Assembly (NCBI GenBank): GCA_036346265.1
Contig: CM070701.1
Coordinates: forward strand, 372,001-436,000
Direction: 5' to 3'
Length of the DNA stretch: 64,000 nucleotides
Source: Melocanna baccifera
Taxonomy: Eukaryota > Streptophyta > Magnoliopsida > Poales > Poaceae
Under the pieces are notes generated by a model. It saw only the letters and a list, made by a program, of their open reading frames with translations, ran no database searches and was not told the DNA's origin. The position numbers and the translations under genes are program-made. Positions 1-11,460 of this stretch are shown here, piece by piece (the first letter of the stretch is position 1; each line of letters opens with the position of its first letter).

Positions 1-496
1 CGTCGTCGTAACTCCCCTTGTGCCTCTGCACAACTCGCTATCGCCATCTTGGCCGCATCTTGGATAGCGTCCGTCATGATGGGTCGAGGGTGCTCAATAC
101 TGCGATGAGACGGGTCAAGCTGCCCATCCGGAGCATAGATGAATACTTCCATGGTCCATGAATCCATAGTCATCACTCTAGTGTTCCGCCCTCTGAAAAT
201 GGGTGATGATTATATTTCGGATGCTGCATTAATCGTCGAGAAGAGTCGCAAAGCTCCTCACTCTCGCCATGAGAATGGTGATCCCATGGGGTGAAGACGA
301 TGAAGAACCCGCCATCTATAAGTTTGAAAATAAGGGAGATCAAGAAAGATTTTTAAATAGTGGGAGTAGGACAAGAACAAGATACTAAGTAAGAAAAGAG
401 TAGAAGCAAAAGAAACTTATATTTTTGTACATAAATTTTTATTAAATATAAATCCTTAAAGCTTCCCAAAACCTAGGGCTCGTCCTCATCCAAGAT
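1..496 (-). pseudogene. 5' internal fragment of a Ty3-gypsy element (accessory ORF remnant)
   Basis: Read on the minus strand, about positions 152 to 1 translate without a stop from a Met (MEVFIYAPDGQLD..., then RPIMTDAIQDAAKMAIASC). The stretch upstream of it (about 300 to 153) contains stops. A short Ala-rich helix of this kind occurs in the ORF ahead of gag in some grass gypsy elements; I match it only loosely from memory. Its place, directly inside a primer binding site and LTR on the same strand, supports an element interior. The fragment runs off the left edge, so gag and pol cannot be seen. A host exon remains possible. Confidence 0.35.
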
Positions 497-508
497 GGCT
501 CGATACCA
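497..508 (-). promoter_or_regulatory. Primer binding site (initiator Met tRNA type), degenerate
   Basis: On the minus strand this reads TGGTATCGAGCC, close to the plant consensus TGGTATCAGAGCC complementary to the 3' end of initiator Met tRNA, with one base missing. It lies five bases inside the LTR end (...GGGTCTCA) at 514, which sets the element on the minus strand. Confidence 0.6.
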
Positions 509-1725
509 CTACATGAGACCCGGAGTAGAAACTCCTGCACTTCTGTATTCTTGTACTAGTCCCGAGATCAATGCTAGTACACACAGTTCAAACAGAAAAG
601 ATGATACATTGCCAACAACGCTTTATTACAATAGTATCTGAAGTTTTACAAAGGCCATTGCCTTACTAAGGTTCACAGAACCACAAGCAAAAACAAACAC
701 AGCGGAGCAAAAGATATCTTGATCGACCCATCAATCTGCCACAGGCAATTGACTGGGGAAACGAATCCTAGGCATCCGGGAATAATCCACCGCATCCACA
801 TTCGTGCGAAGTCATACTCTCGGCTTGATCTTCCATTCTCTGCTTTTATATTTATAGAGCAACAGGTGAGTACAAAAATGTACTCCGCAAGTCTTGGGGA
901 AAAATGCATAGATGTAAGGTTTCACAAAGGAAAGCTATATGGTTTATTTGCAAAAACCAGCATTTTATTTCAAATCTACATAATTACTTTAAAAGCCATT
1001 TTGTAAACAACTTGTTTTTAATAATCGAAATTGGATAAGTACTTTAGTGAAGGTTAAACTACCAACACTAATATCTCAGGCCATCACAGCCAATTTTCAA
1101 AACCTCGAGTTACACCTTTGATCTCAACATCACGAGAGTTATACTACTCCTAGTTTTTCTTCAATTCATTTTGTTTTGAAATCAAAACCAAAACTTCTAC
1201 CATGTGAATGCATTCCTTGCTCGCCCTTGACCGTGGGCACGGCTATTCGAATAGTTTTACTCTGCAGAGGTTGTACACTTTACCCACAAGAGATAAATTA
1301 TCTTAATAGTCAACACGCTTCCTTTGGCATGAGACCCAGATAAATTATCACAAAGCCTTTCGCCTACTCCAAGATAGTTTAAATACCACCCGCTAAGGTT
1401 TCACCACAACCGAATCCACGAGTTGGAGCCCCTCTTGCGCCATATGAGTACAAGAAACCCTGTCCCTCACTATGAGTAACCAAAGACACCACGGCACTCA
1501 ATACACCACCGGTGATATCTAAACTACACTATTATAGGATAGTTAGCTAGGTCGCACCCATATAGACTTGTGGTTGTACTGTTTTGCTCAGTTTGGACAA
1601 ACACAAGCGTCGGTCCTTAATCGACCAGGTGGCTCATTCACAAACCCAACAATTCTCGTGCTAATCGCACTCACCAAACCTTCCATCCACCCTTGTCAAC
1701 TTTTCCTTTGATTTTCAAATTAACG

Positions 1726-1845
1726 GTGGTAACATCCATTACCACCTTTCAAACAAAATATTTAACAATGGTAACATCCATTACCAATGTTCAAACAAAA
1801 TCTTTAACAATGGTAACATCCATTACCAATGTTCAAACAAATCAT
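1726..1845. repeat. 42 bp tandem repeat, about 2.9 copies
   Basis: The unit begins (g/a)tggtaacatccattacc and repeats at 1,726, 1,768 and 1,810. Copies 2 and 3 are nearly identical and copy 1 differs at a few bases. The period is a multiple of three, so a short ORF passes through it, but nothing else suggests coding. It lies inside the long LTR. Confidence 0.85.
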
Positions 1846-2444
1846 TCATCAAAACATTTGATAAACCTGCTACTCATTTGAACATTATTATATTTATTTG
1901 CTACGCTAAGCATTTGCTAGTATTTAAACATTCAACAATTGTAACACTAACTCATTATTGAGTCAAAAGGGATATCCTAAGTTGACAATGGTACAAGGTA
2001 AACAATTTTCAATGGAAGGTATAATAAATTGGGTCTTTAACTAAATTTTCTAAATCAAATTATCACTTGATATAACATAAGCATGCATTAATTTTAAAAT
2101 AACTACCTACTCATTTTATAAATCATTGGAGCAAGTTGATCAAAGGAAACTTGCAAAACATAGGAGCAAAATGGTCAAAGGAGACTTGCCTTCCTGTGTC
2201 CAGTTGAAATCTTCCACAACTTGCTCTTGAGGTTGCTCGGACAAATCGGTCTCTACACGTAAATCGAGAATTCCAAATAAATAAAATAAAATAAAAATTC
2301 AAAAATTGAAAATAAATATACCAAATGAAAGATTGAAATTTTAGATGAATTTAGAAATTTGAATGGACCAATTTGGAGCTAAAATGAAAAAGATATGGCT
2401 ATTTGAAAATCTCAGATTTGAATAAATCCAGAAATTCGGAAATC

Positions 2445-4045
2445 TCTGACATGTGGGGTCCACTGGTCAGCAATTTTATTTAGAATAAGTCTCTGACATG
2501 TGGGACCCACTGAACTCGGGACCCATTTGTCGCTGGCTAGCGAGAGGGTGGTCGACGGGTGGGGCCTACATGGTAGCCAGCGGTTAAAATGGAGAAAACT
2601 CAACCTCGGTAGCGGAGCGGGCTCGAGCGCCGCAGGGAGTGGGAGGGGGAAGAGAGCGGCGCTAGCCAAGTGAGCGGGGAGGCACTGCCTACCCCTAATG
2701 GGTAGGTAACCCTCTTGAGGGTTATCTGCGGGGAGGCCGGCGAAGCAACGTGGCATACACGTGGCTGCCACCGGTGCGCCACGTGTGTACGGGCATGGCC
2801 ACGCAGGCAATGGGGCGCCTGCGTGGCCGAGTCGTGGCGCCCGACTGGCGGCCACCTGGCGCCACGCGGCTGCCACACGCGCGCAGTCGCATACGTGGCA
2901 CGGTCGCCGGAGAAAAGGGGCCCGGGACCCGAAGGTCGCCGGCGCTCCGGCGGGCGGCGGCGCCAACCGGCGTCTTGCGCAAAGCGAGAGGCGGGAATGC
3001 TTTGGTACCTTGCGCAGTTACCGAGGATGGTCGGATCGACGAGACGGCAAAAATGGGCGGCGGTCGGAGAGGCTTCACGGCGGCGGAGGGGTTCCGGGGT
3101 CGCAATAACTCAGCAAAATGGTCGCTTTGATCGCTGGTACCAAGAACGTCGAGGAAGCTCCGTGAATCTCGGGAAGGCTTGAAGCGGCGATTGCTCGCCG
3201 GAGTGGAAAGTGGCCGACGGAGGAAATCAGCGCAAGAGGTCTCTCGGCTCGATAGTGGGCAATTGGAGGTGGAGAAAGCGAAGGGGGCGAGACACGGCTC
3301 GGCGGCGGGATTTATAGAGGATGGGGCTTGTAACAGCAGCGCTGAACTCGCGGACTTGGAACCGCCGGAGAGCGGAGGCGACGCCGCATGCATAATTAAA
3401 TGAAATAATGCGAAACGGTTGCGGGAATGCGGCTATTTGAATGTGCGAGTGCGGGAAATAATTGGCCAAGAAACCAAGCTTTAAAGCTTCGCTTTTTCTC
3501 GTTAATGGCGGCGTAGAGACGCGGGGAGGAAGAAGGTGGCGGGAAGACGATGGCGATGGGCCCCGCATGTCGGTGAGAGAGGAAAAGAGAGAAGGCGACG
3601 GCGATGGCTCGGATGCACGACGCGCGCGGGAAAGTAATCAAGGCCGTAGGATGATGAGTGAAGGGTAAGTGAAAAGATGCGGTTGAGATTCAATCCGCAA
3701 CCTTGATTAAATCGAGCCGATGGAGTGTACTTGAGTGGCAGCGAGCGGTGCGATCTAATCGGCAATCATGAGCGGTCAAGATGACGACACGCGTCGGGGG
3801 CGGCGGCTCGGCAGTGGGACCACGGCGGTGAGTCCACACGCACGGTCTATGACAGGTGGGGCCCGCTTGTCAGCGCAACCCAAAAAAAGAAACTCAACCT
3901 CGCGCGCGGAGCGGGGCTCGAACGCGCGCCGAGGGAGTGGGGGAGGGAAGAGAGCGGGCGGCGGTAACCAGTCGGGCGGGGAGGATCAACCTACCCAATA
4001 AGGGCGATTAACCCTTTTGAGTATCGATCATTTGGGATGGCCGGC
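2445..4045. repeat. Direct duplication within the LTR (two ~200-300 bp arms, ~1.4 kb apart)
   Basis: Arm 1 (about 2,445-2,745) and arm 2 (about 3,850-4,045) share, in order, gacatgtggggtcc / gacaggtggggccc, then aaactcaacctcg, then gcggagcgggctcgagcg / gcggagcggggctcgaacg, then gggagtgggaggggga / gggagtgggggaggga, a gagcgggcgg-type stretch, and taaccctcttgag / taacccttttgag. Same order and orientation indicate duplication or two overlapping LTR copies. The 1.1 kb between arms is GC-rich and has no recognisable gene. Confidence 0.6.
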
Positions 4046-4436
4046 TCTTTGTCGGATCACGCGACACTTGGCGCCGCGAGAGAGGCGGCGGATGAGGCGT
4101 AGACGGCGGGGATTAGCTCGGGCCGGGGAGGAAGGGCTCGGATGCTTGACAAGTGTCAGCCCGAGGGAGATTTTGATATTTAAATCTTTTATATATTTTA
4201 GAAATCAGTAGGAGACTTTAAAATACTCAGAAAAATACCAAATAAATTCCAAAAATTCCAGAAAAATTCACATAATTCACTGATAATGTTTTAAACATAT
4301 TAAAAATATTTCCAACTTATTTTGATATTAAATTTTCTTTTCAATAGAAACTTTAGATTCTAAAAATTCCAGATAATTGGAAATTATTAATTTAAAACTA
4401 TTTCTTCAAAATAAAAGCAAAAATTGGGATGTTACA

Positions 4437-5737
4437 TCGTGGGCGGAGTCGCATCTGTGCTGCGGAGGCGAAGGCATCGCCGATGCGGGAGGAGCGGGCA
4501 GGCGTCGGAGATTGGGGCGTGTGGCCGGACGATCGCGGGTACACGCGCCTTTTTGGCGGTTGGCTTCGCGCCAGTCGGAGCGGACTCCCGCCGATTGGCC
4601 CGCTGCGCCAGCGCTCTCTGCAACCTAGAATGCATGGAAAGGCATGGGACATATTAGGGTATGAAAATGGTTGTGGCAAGAGTGAATGGGTATTATGTGC
4701 AGGAAGCGCCGGGGCTGTCCCGAGGGGGCGGAGTTGTATGCGGCCTGTGGGGGCGAAGGCCTCGTCGACGCGGCCAGGGCGCAGGTGCAGCTGAGGTAGA
4801 ACGTTGCCCGCGCATGAGCGGCCGCGCCGCTTTAGTTTCCATTGATTGCGCTTCTTGACGTGTGGACGATGCGTCGGCTTCCGCCGATTGCGCTTCTTCA
4901 CGCGTGGATGATGCTTCGGCTTCCTTCGATTGCGCTTCTTCGCGCGTGGATAATGCTTCGGCTTCCGTCGATTGCGCTTCTTCACGCGGGGGACAACTGT
5001 ATATATATTGACCCGAAGGGCCGGGGCGCCTCCTAGGCGTGGCTGAGGTGGTCCTTGATTTCGAGAATATGCCTTCTTCAGTTCATGAACATGCGGAGGG
5101 ATACTGCCGTGTTGATGAACTAATGGAGGCCTATTCTCGAGTGCAATGTTCCGACAATCGCCGGCCGCCGCGCACTCTCCGGTGGAGGACGCTGCGCTGC
5201 AAGCCGTTGGCCTCCCGGTACGTCTTGGGTGCGTGGCGCTGGCTGGCCCTACAGCGACGGGCGCAGAGTCTGCCGAAGAGACTGCTCCGCAAGTGCTCCC
5301 GGAGGCGAGGGGGGCGTCTCTTGGCGTGCCCCGCCGGCGCGCGGTTGCGTGTCGTCATCGGGGGCGGACCCGGGACTGTCTTGCGAAGGCGAGGATGCCG
5401 CCAAAGGCGGAGCCAGGTTGTTGTGCATAGATTCCCAGGCGGACACATGTCGGGCGCTATTTGCGCGCCGTGCTGTTGCAGGCCCTTGGTTGGACCGCCG
5501 CTTGACCGGGCGTGGTGCGCACGGATGGGTGTGCCACTACCGTGACGATCGTGGGAAGGTGGGCGGTTCGCCTTCCAGCAGTTATGTTCATCTATGGCGT
5601 GAGAGACACAGGGGTATTAAATACCGCTTGCCTTATGCCCCGTGGACCTTCATCGCCTTGCCTTCTAGCTCCCATTCACGCGCCCCAGTCTCTTTTGTCT
5701 TCCTTCTTCCTCCCGCACCTCGGAGTTGTAGGAGAAC
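4437..5737. other. GC-rich flank with no firm gene
   Basis: This stretch lies between the LTR start and the gypsy-type transposon gene. Two related segments are seen: gggcggagtcgcat...gaggcgaaggc near 4,440 and gggcggagttgtat...gggcgaaggcc near 4,728, about 290 bp apart. A 42 bp tandem repeat follows at 4,845. It could be the upstream region or LTR of the gene at 5.7-8.5 kb. No coding exon could be justified. Confidence 0.4.
4845..4990. repeat. 42 bp tandem repeat, about 3.5 copies
   Basis: The motif attgcgcttctt recurs at 4,845, 4,887, 4,929 and 4,971, exactly 42 bp apart, with the rest of each unit (acgcgtggatgatgcttcgg) conserved. On the minus strand an open frame reads through it as a Lys/Arg-rich 14-residue repeat (KKRNRRKPKHHPRV-like); on the plus strand it gives a hydrophobic 14-residue repeat. 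Neither is supported as protein. Confidence 0.9.
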
Positions 5738-8494
5738 GATGGCGTACGACGGGGCGCACGCACTGGCGACCGATGATGGCGCCGTCTTCCGGCGGGCGTT
5801 GCCGCTCGAGGTGAGCTACACCCTCGAGGGCGCGGCTCCGCGCCTATGGACAAGTGGTGGACGGCAGCGGGGAGAGTAGGGGGACCGTGCTCCCGCATCC
5901 TGGGCTCGACGCTGGTGATGAAGGGGACGATCCGTGGCCTTCAAGGTGAGGGGAAGCCGGACGGATCGGGAGGTGCGATCGCCACGGACGACGAGACCGA
6001 ACTGCACCCCGAAACATCAGAGGCGATCGTGTTCGTCGCCTACCTCGAGGCTGGGCTACGCATTCCGGTCGCCAAACTTGTCGGGGATGTCTTGCGAGCC
6101 TTTGGGCTTGAGCTGGCGCAAGTAACGCCGAATGTGATAGCCCGTCTTGCCGTGTACAGTTGGGTGGTGCGCACGTAGGCGTGCTGGGCGCATCAGCGTC
6201 ATCGCCGCGTTCCTCCATGATGTCCGGTGCGCGGCGGAGGAGCAGGGGGACGGGGCGCTGCCCGCCTTCGGCGGCGTCGATCTCGTGCTGCGCCCGCAAT
6301 GCAAGAAGATATTTTCTGCGGAGTCGAGTCGGGCAGAGTGGGGGCCGGACTGGACGAGGCAGTGGTTTTACAACCGCGTGGCAAGCGGTAGCGGCCTTGA
6401 GTGCTCGGGGCGGCCGGTGGCGGTTAACGCCATGCCCGGCGCGCCCCTAAATGATGATGACGAGTGGATAGCACGGAGGCTTGTGGGGATCACCGCCCGC
6501 TTCAACATGCGCGACCTTGCTGAGGAGTTCATCATGTACAGCGTGGCGTCGCTTGCTGCGGAGTGGCGTGTCGCTCCTGGGAGGCTTCGGTGCGACAACG
6601 TCCACCATTCCATGTCTTCGCTGCCGAGGCCCTCCGGTCCGCGTAAGTTGTCTTGTTTGCTTTCGTGTGGTATTCGTCAAGGCTATTGTTTTTGCAACGT
6701 GCCCCTGTGCCCTTCGTAGGTACTTCCCTGGGGGACACGGAGCGTGTGGTGGGTGCATTCCTTGGACCGTACACAGCCAGGGAGCACACCGCGCGTGTCT
6801 GCGACCATGGAGGTAGGTCTGAGGTGGTTGAACCACGTGTGCAAGGCCTTGGGTATTAGGGTTCCAGAACGCGTTGTTCCGGTCCCCAGCCCGCCTCGCC
6901 GCGACTCCACGGGGGAGGGGGTACTAGCAGACGTGGGCTCCGGCTCGGCGGAGCATGTAGACTTGGAAGCGAGGGCGAGTGCTGCGTCACCACCAGCCGG
7001 TGTTGGGACGGAGCCATCACCCCTAGAGGATGTTGGGGCGGAGCCACCGCTCGTGGAGGATGCTGGGGCGAAGTCGTTTCCCGCGGCCGTGGGACCTCCG
7101 TCTGCGGCGGTTTCCGAGGCGGGGCCGCCCTCTTACTCCCCATAGGCGAAGCGACCCCACATACGGTCGCCCCTTCGCTCGTGTGGGGGGTTTGTTGTAG
7201 CGAGCCAAGTCGGAGCCCTATGGGACTCCGACTCAGACACCGAGTGATTCGGTGCCCCCGTAGCCCCGATCGAGTCTGTGGCTGCCGGTGGCGAGGGCTT
7301 GGTGGAGCTAGGCTCCGACACCGAAGTTCCCTCGGTTGGCGAGGTGGGTGGGGATGCGGAGGTCCTTGTGGATTCGAGTGGGGCTGAAGGTATACCTTTC
7401 TTGATTGTGACCTGCTAGGTATTCGTAGGGTTGATCGTCGTGTGCCCTTACAGCAACATGGTTCCCCGAACGCGGGCGGCCCTCGACGCCCGAAGACGGC
7501 TGCTTGGGAGGGGCATCTAGCGTCACCGAGACTATGGCCGCGGATGCCGCCCGTCGTCTGGTGGACTTCGTCCCTCGAGCAGAGGCATTGGCGGCATGGC
7601 GGGGGGGCGCGGATAATACGGTCGTGAGCTTAGATCGTGGCGCATTGGAGATCTGCGGGCCTGAACTGCTCGAGGTGGTGCTGGAGGTCTCTCAACTGAG
7701 GGTAAGTGCCTGACCCCGAGCGGTACGTAGCCACTAGGAGGTGTACTGATTGCTTCATTGTGTAGACTTTCGCCCTCAGCCGGGCGTTGCAGGCGGCCCA
7801 TGTCCGGGAACGGGAGGCCTTGGAGGGCCGGCTGCGCGTTGTCGAAGGGGCCCTTCGCACGTCGGAGGGGGCGCACTCCGCTAAGGATGACCGCATGCGT
7901 CTCCTGGAAGCAGAACGCGCGGCGGCCGTCTCATATGCCACGGAGCGCATGGCATCGACTCAGCAGGCAGCGGTGGTGGAGCGTGACGGGTTGCTCCAGA
8001 AGGTTGCCGTACTGGAGGAAGAGAACGGCCGCCTCGCTGCGTCCCTGAGGGAGCGAGATGAGGCGCTGGTTGCCGCCTCGGCAACGGCGTGGGAGGCTAT
8101 GCTGGCCCTGGAAGGTACCCTTGAAAATCTCATTGCCGAGGTACCGCCCCGCTCCTTCAGACCCGAAGAGCTTCCACGGACACTTCGACGAATTGCGGAA
8201 GCTGCCGATCTTGCTCAGGCGGCCGTGACGTCCTTTGGCAATCACTGCTCCTACATGACTGCTTGTCTAGCGTGTGCTCTTCTCCATCACCAGGGCTGCC
8301 GTCACGTCGACGAATTGGGCGACCTGCAGCTGGAGATGCCCGGTGGGGCTGGGGTGATGTCCGGTGCCGTGCGTGCCGTTCGGTTTTTTCACGAGCGGAT
8401 CTGGGAGTACATCGGGGAGGCTGCGGCGAAGGTGGAGCTACGGTGGAACATGTACGGCGAGGGGAACCTTGGCAAGTGGCTGATGAGGTTGCCC
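5738..8494 (+). pseudogene. Plant 'putative gypsy type transposon' (Transposase_28-like) gene, truncated
   Basis: Start is the ATG at 5,738 (MAYDGAHALATDD). Frames at 5.9-6.6 kb give segments of the type seen in this plant family: GDVLRAFGLELAQVTPNVIA, then a PDWTRQWFYNRV segment (GPDWTRQWFYNRVASG). Well-formed introns are visible at 6,643-6,719 (GTAAGT...CGTAG) and 7,702-7,765 (GTAAGT...TGTAG). The second joins ...VSQLR to TFALSRALQ in phase 0, leading into a long coiled coil (about 7,766-8,120, heptad-rich REREALEGRL...LEEENGRLAASL). A frame change near 6,170 breaks the upstream exon. The reading frame reaches 8,490 and then enters LTR copy A, so the 3' end is lost. These genes belong to non-autonomous or degenerate retroelements; the role is unknown. 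Family placement is from memory of motif layout. Confidence 0.5.
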
Positions 8495-11262
8495 GAGTTT
8501 CGGCGTTTCGGATTTAAATTAATCGCAGAGTCGCCCGAGTTTTCGGTAAAGCGCGGGAAGGAAAGAAATAAAATTTTATGGAATAGCATAAAGTGAAAAA
8601 TATGAGGGAAAGATATTTAAAAAAACGCAGTTAGCGGGTCGGCGGAAGGGTGGGCCTACCACCTTGGGCCAGAAGGCCCAAGGGGTGGCCGAAAACCCCT
8701 CTCCACTTAACCCTAGCCCCATCTTGGCCGCACCCCTCCCTCCCCCTTTTTCCACAGCCACCACCCCCCCTTTCCACCTCTCCTTGCGCCCTCTCCCTTC
8801 CCTCAATGGCTGCTGCCCATGGTGCAAAGGAAGAAGAAGGAGAAGAGGAGGAAGGGAAGGAAGAGAGGAAGAGGAGGAGGAGAAGAGAAAAGGTGTGATT
8901 CCAAGGCTAGGTAATTCTCCCTCATCCTAATCCCTCTGATTTCTGCTATTTTAGGGTTCTTAGCCCAAGATTTTGGTGGGGATTAGGATTTAGAACCTCC
9001 AATTAGAGAATCCCTGCTGTCTGCATGTAGATTGATTCGCGTAGTATTGCTGTTTAGACCCCGAAGAAGATTTTTCCCGAGAGTCTCCCCAAAAGGAAAA
9101 ACGTAGAGGACAACGATACACATCTACTGTATTTTTTTTCAGATTTTTAAGCCACGTAATTTAGGCGTACCAGGGTCTGGAATCGCGCTGTCCGTCAGGG
9201 GTACAGTCAGGGACAGACCGCTGTTCAGATGGGAATTAGCGGTAGAAGATGATTTTTAAATTTTTAGTCATAATTGAGAAAAAGGTAGGGAATTAAGTAA
9301 TCTATCTTCTGTAAAAGAACTAGAATTTTTAGAACCTTGATGTATTCTGGGGACGCGTTACAAGTCAGCTGTCCAGACTTTCAGAACAGAGGACGTCCTC
9401 TGTTTTGTGCATTGGATATCACCTTGTTAATGACAGGATAAAAATATGGGATCTACATGAAAAGTGTAGGTATTTAAGTGAGGAATCCATATATATATCT
9501 TTTACTGTGATTAGTTTTATATTTTTAAATATAAGAAAATGTTAAGCAGCACCGCTGCAGTGGGAATATTGTAGAACCGTTATGCGGGGAAGGATGTTGT
9601 GGGGTTTAGGGTTTTGGCGACACTTTTCTTTGAGAGTCGTGATTGTATTGCTGTGTATTGTGCTGAGAGGTACCTTTTTGAACAGACGGATTTGCTTCTG
9701 ATCGAGCGTGATCTCGTCGCTTCGCCGGTAGAGGTAAGTAAACGTAGCGGATGTGCTACCGTTTAACCCGTTATTCTTACTACATGCAATATGTATAATT
9801 TTTCGTATTGATAAATGATATGCCATGATTACATGTTTTCTAAGGAAGAATGTGGTAGCAAAATATTAATCAATTGCCATGTTTGGATGAGTTTTGGTAG
9901 TATTGTAGTAATTTACTTAATGAGCTAATTGTGGTATATGAAAGTAAATGCATGATGGTTATGATGATATTTCCTTAATGTTAAATTCATGAGAATCATA
10001 TTGATGCCCTTGAAGTTGGTATTATTATGGCTTTAGTGGTAGTATTCTTAATGAATACTTGTGGTCGTATTGTGGTCTCTGTGGTAGAATACACTATAGA
10101 TCGATTGATTATGATCTTGTTGAACCGAATGTGGAATATGTGGTTGACCTTCGTGGTTGAATTCTTGTGGTTTATGATTATCATATCATTTATAACATGT
10201 CATGACATTGCATTGTGGATGTCGCCGCTTATAGCGCGATCGTGCGAGTCTGACATCGTGCATTGCCGTATACGATGCACACTTTTACCTTGTTGGGTAA
10301 AGGTGCAGTGGAGCATAGCATGCATATGCATTGCATTGTGGAAAGATCATTTGCATACTTATGCAATATATTGTGGTGAAGTTATTTTACAAACAACTGC
10401 AACTTTATAGTTGTGATGCGGAATTGGCTCATGGGAGTCACTAGTGGTGTGAGAAAAGTGGTTGTGGTCGTGGTTTGGGATTCATCCCTTGTGGTATGGT
10501 AGGGGTTGTGACTGTGATATGAGATTCTTTTCTCTTGTGAAAATTGTTGATAACAGTCGTGGATGCGAGAAATAATAAAGTTAGCGAGGTAAAACATGTC
10601 AATACTTTATTATCATTGGTAGTGGTAGTGGTGGATGATATGTAGTAGTTAATCAAGATTCATTGCTAATATTTTACTATTGTTGGTAGTAAATATGGTT
10701 GAGACTATAATCGTGGTTACTTTGGGAAATGGATATTGCTACTTAATATCATTGTAGTTTAATTAGCTTGATAGTGAATGTGGATGCACAATGTGGATGT
10801 GGACAAATGGATACTTTAATGATGTCGTATATTTATTTGTAGTCTGAATAGCCTGTTAAACAGTTTGCTTACTGAGATTTTTATCTCACCCTTGTTTTTC
10901 CCCCCTACAGGTGATTCATGAGCATTCATGGGATGGGTAGAGCGGCACCACAATAATGCACTTGGTTCATAAATTTATGCGGTAATAAAGTTGATGGAAT
11001 TCTAGCCAAATGCCTAGCTATCCGTAGATGATTATTTTAGTTAATAATGATGAACTTGTGATCTATTTTTTTGATTAGTCTGCTAGAAGTTGTTTCAAAT
11101 ATTGAACTTGTTATCGTTATCTTTATTCGCTTAGTTGATTATACTTTCGCTTAATGCTTCATATCTAGAAATTGTAGCCGAAATAAATTATCTTGAAATT
11201 TTTGGCTAGCTGTAGAGTGGTTTAGTGGCATCCCAGGGTGATATGGATCCTGGGGTGTTACA
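8495..11262 (+). mobile_element. Ty3-gypsy LTR, family copy A (solo or 3' LTR)
   Basis: Collinear with copy C (45,173-47,545) and the truncated copy B (20,879-22,055). Shared landmarks in order: ttcggcg near the start, a gggcc/ccttggg block, ccctagcc, a purine-rich gaagaagaggagg block (8,829-8,890), a promoter-distal 'agcaccgctgcagtgg' block (9,545), a splice-donor-like site at 9,734, a double hairpin (10,254-10,305), actgagatttttatctcaccc (10,871), a pyrimidine tract plus ag (10,910), and the terminus tggggtgttaca at 11,262. No primer binding site follows 11,262, so it is not a 5' LTR with its own internal region. The left boundary is uncertain by about 20 bp. The 11,263-11,460 flank has no identified feature. 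Confidence 0.75.
10254..10305 (+). other. Tandem hairpin pair in LTR copy A
   Basis: Hairpin 1 pairs CATCGT (10,254) with ACGATG (ending 10,277). Hairpin 2 pairs CACTTTTACC (10,280-10,289) with GGTAAAGGTG (10,296-10,305), with one G-T wobble. Copies B and C hold the same pair at the same place, with a base-pair change in hairpin 2 (T-A here, C-G in B and C). Confidence 0.7.
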
Positions 11263-11460
11263 GACGGCACCAACTGTTGTGGTTACAAACCAAACAGAGA
11301 GAGAGAGGTATGGTAGTGGAGAGTTAGGTGAGCAAATGACCTCTTGGGTCTTTCCTCTGGACTGATCGTGACATATATGCGTTTCTTGAGGAGGAGCGCC
11401 TAACCCATCGTAACCTTACACCAAGCTTTCCTTCCAGGACAAGCTACATCGCTTACATAT

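Larger units (their letters stand above)
514..4436 (-). mobile_element. Long Ty3-gypsy 5' LTR (minus orientation), possibly composite
   Basis: On the minus strand the block starts TGTAACATCCCAA at 4,436, a common start of grass gypsy LTRs, and ends GGGTCTCA at 514, next to a primer binding site. Its 514-700 portion matches 44,163-44,290 in the same orientation (ACTAGTCC...GATCA..GCTAGT..CACACAGT), so the family is repeated in the window. The 3.9 kb length is large. It carries a 42 bp tandem repeat (1,726-1,845) and a direct duplication (about 2,445-2,745 and 3,850-4,045), so it may be two overlapping LTRs of one family. AT-rich flanks and a GC-rich centre (2.5-4.1 kb) are seen. Several ORFs in the centre run on both strands and are not credible genes. 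Confidence 0.55.

Noticed and set aside
2412..3393. Overlapping minus- and plus-strand ORFs up to 223 codons at 2.4-3.4 kb
   Set aside because: They lie in the GC-rich centre of an LTR, overlap each other and show no motif.
4398..4985. 195-codon minus-strand ORF with a basic 14-residue repeat
   Set aside because: It is a tandem DNA repeat read in frame, continuing into sequence without any protein signature; kept only as a low-interest finding.
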